From assembly GCA_964017185.1 (NCBI GenBank), contig OZ024884.1, positions 10,889,548 through 10,953,547 on the forward strand: DNA of 64,000 bases, given 5' to 3'. The number at the start of each line of letters is the position of its first letter. Position 1 is the first letter of the stretch. This DNA is from Rugalucina vietnamica. Its lineage: Eukaryota; Mollusca; Bivalvia; Lucinida; Lucinidae. A program made the translations under genes and the position numbers. Of the stretch, positions 62,138-64,000 are shown one piece after another. Under the pieces are notes generated by a model. It was not told the origin of the DNA and did no database searches. It saw only the letters and a list, made by a program, of their open reading frames with translations.

Positions 62138-64000
62138 ACCAGAGTTTTCCCAGTATAACCGACCTATGGGCTGTAAAGGCACTTGTATGGACTACAAGCC
62201 CCACTGGGTCTCGAACTCCCTAAACTTGGTGGGGTTCTGTGAGAAACCAGCCCGAGTTGCTACCGACACATTGCAATACTATACAGAAATTTCCATTTTC
62301 GGTCATCTTTGTACCCCTATTTCTCGAAAACTAGAGTTTTCCCGGCATAGCCGCTGGTGTGGTCTGAAAGTACATCCCTTCTACTGTAAATCCCACTAGG
62401 TCGCTTGCTCCCTAAACTCCACGCACGTCAATGACAGGGGTGCCTCATACCCCACCCCCAAACCCATGAATGTTCACGTTTCCCAATGTTCGAGTTGAAA
62501 TTTCCGACAAACCAGAGTTTTCCCAGTATAACCGACCTATGGGCTGTAAAGGCACTTGTATGGACTACAAGCCCCACTGGGTCTCGAACTCCCTAAACTC
62601 GGTGGGGTTCTGTGAGAAACCAGCCCGAGTTGGTACCGACACATTGCAATACTATACAGAAATTTCCATTTTCGGTCATCTTTGTACCCCTATTTCTCGA
62701 AAACTAGAGTTTTCCCGGCATAGCCGCTGGTGTGGTCTGAAAGTACATCCCTTCTTCTGTAAATCCCACTAGGTCGATTGCTCCCTAAACTCCGCGCACG
62801 TCAATGACAGGGGTGCCTCATACCCCACCACCAAACCCATGAATGTTCACGTTTCCCAATGTTTGAGTTAAAATTTCCGACAAACCAGAGTTTTCCCAGT
62901 ATAACCGACCTATGGGCTGTAAAGGCACTTGTATGGACTACAAGCCCCACTGGGTCTCGAACTCCCTAAACTCGGTGGGGTTCTGTGAGAAACCAGCCCG
63001 AGTTGGTACCGACACATTGCAATACTATACAGAAATTTCCATTTTCGGTCATCTTTGTACCCCTATTTCTCGAAAACTAGAGTTTTCCCGGCATAGCCGC
63101 TGGTGTGGTCTGAAAGTACATCCCTTCTACTGTAAATCCCACTAGGTCGCTTGCTCCCTAAACTCCGCGCACGTCAATGACAGGGGTGCCTCATACCCCA
63201 CCCCCAAACCCATGAATGTTCACGTTTCCCAATGTTTGAGTTGAAATTTCCGACAAACCAGAGTTTTCCCAGTATAACCGACCTATGGGCTGTAAAGGCA
63301 CTTGTATGGACTACAAGCCCCACTGGGTCTCGAACTCCCTAAACTCGGTGGGGTTCTGTGAGAAACCAGCCCGAGTTGGTACCGACACATTGCAATACTA
63401 TACAGAAATTTCCATTTTCGGTCATCTTTGTACCCCTATTTCTCGAAAACTAGAGTTTTCCCGGCATAGCCGCTGGTGTGGTCTGCAAGTACATCCCTTC
63501 TACTGTAAATCCCACTAGGTCGCTTGCTCCCTAAACTCCGCGTACGTCAATGACAGGGGTGCCTCATACCCCACCCCCAAACCCATGAATGTTCACGTTT
63601 CCCAATGTTTGAGTTGAAATTTCCGACAAACCAGAGTTTTCCCAGTATAACCGACCTATGGGCTGTAAAGGCACTTGTATGGACTACAAGCCCCACTGGG
63701 TCTCGAACTCCCTAAACTCGGTGGGGTTCTGTGAGAAACCAGCCCGAGTTGGTACCGACACATTGCAATACTATACAGAAATTTCCATTTTCGGTCATCT
63801 TTGTACCCCTATTTCTCGAAAACTAGAGTTTTCCCGGCATAGCCGCTGGTGTGGTCTGAAAGTACATCCCTTCTACTGTAAATCCCACTAGGTCGCTTGC
63901 TCCCTAAACTCCGCGCACGTCAATGACAGGGGTGCCTCATACCCCACCCCAAACCCATGAATGTTCACGTTTCCCAATGTTTGAGTTGAAATTTCCGACA

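Larger units (their letters stand above)
50010..64000 (-). repeat. 373 bp satellite, right array (about 38 units), inverted, runs off the window
   Basis: Same satellite on the opposite strand. Unit period is 373 bp because TGTATAG replaces TGTATATAG of the left array. The first five units (to about 51,900) are clearly more diverged, with private variants such as TCATTTTTGTAC and GCCGTTTATG, while later units are nearly identical. Three shortened 160 bp units start at 53240, 60487 and 62138. Open frames of 77-106 codons repeat in every unit (MGCKGTCMDYKPHW...) as a result of homogeneity. Confidence 0.97.

Noticed and set aside
50497-63891. Repeated 77-106 aa ORFs (MGCKGTCMDYKPHW...) as a tandem gene family
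   Set aside because: One frame of the homogenised satellite. It is broken in the left array by the 2 bp difference, has no start context or domain, and codon positions show no protective pattern.
24648-64000. CRISPR array
   Set aside because: Units are 373-375 bp with no unique spacers, in a eukaryotic context. This is satellite DNA.

Overview
The window is eukaryotic nuclear DNA, most probably from a bivalve mollusc. The evidence is a cGAS/Mab-21-like receptor gene with a broken paralogue beside it, a 217 bp TA-flanked MITE with TGAGCCG ends, and long elements ending in the CTCACCTGAG-type hairpin that I know from bivalve genomes. There is no bacterial or organellar gene content and no rRNA or intact tRNA gene. 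The species assignment is inference.

Positions 1-24,650 are a repeat-rich region with one convincing coding gene. A minus-strand single-exon ORF (3842-5371) encodes a cGAS-like receptor (Mab-21 fold) with the catalytic acidic residues present and a C-terminal membrane segment. A divergent plus-strand relative (5773-8447) is a pseudogene broken by frameshifts, a 46 bp tandem duplication, a roughly 1 kb inverted-repeat element and the 217 bp MITE. The flanks carry an old segmental duplication: 1-2960 matches 15081-23270. Because each copy acts as an empty-site control for the other, several insertions can be read precisely: a 423 bp TRIM-like element (1011-1433), a 221 bp TTAA-flanked piggyBac-type MITE with a 67 nt hairpin (22790-23010), and a long bivalve-type element (15531-17336). 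A fold-back MITE family is present about six times. Two motif-dense GC-richer islands lie at 10.2-11.85 kb.

Positions 24,648-64,000 are almost entirely one satellite DNA. The left array (about 67 copies, 375 bp unit) meets an inverted right array (about 38 copies, 373 bp unit, continuing off the window) at a junction near 49,989. The 375 bp unit is itself a diverged dimer of two halves of about 181 and 194 bp. Diagnostic variants recur at 12-unit (about 4.5 kb) and 23-unit (about 8.64 kb) spacing on the left, and at about 8.9 kb on the right, so both arrays have higher-order structure. A fixed 2 bp difference (TGTATATAG versus TGTATAG) separates the arrays. Repeated 77-100 aa ORFs in the right array are by-products of satellite homogeneity, not genes.

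The region looks like an ageing immune-receptor duplicate embedded in transposon debris next to a large inverted satellite block, possibly pericentromeric or other heterochromatin. That location is inference.
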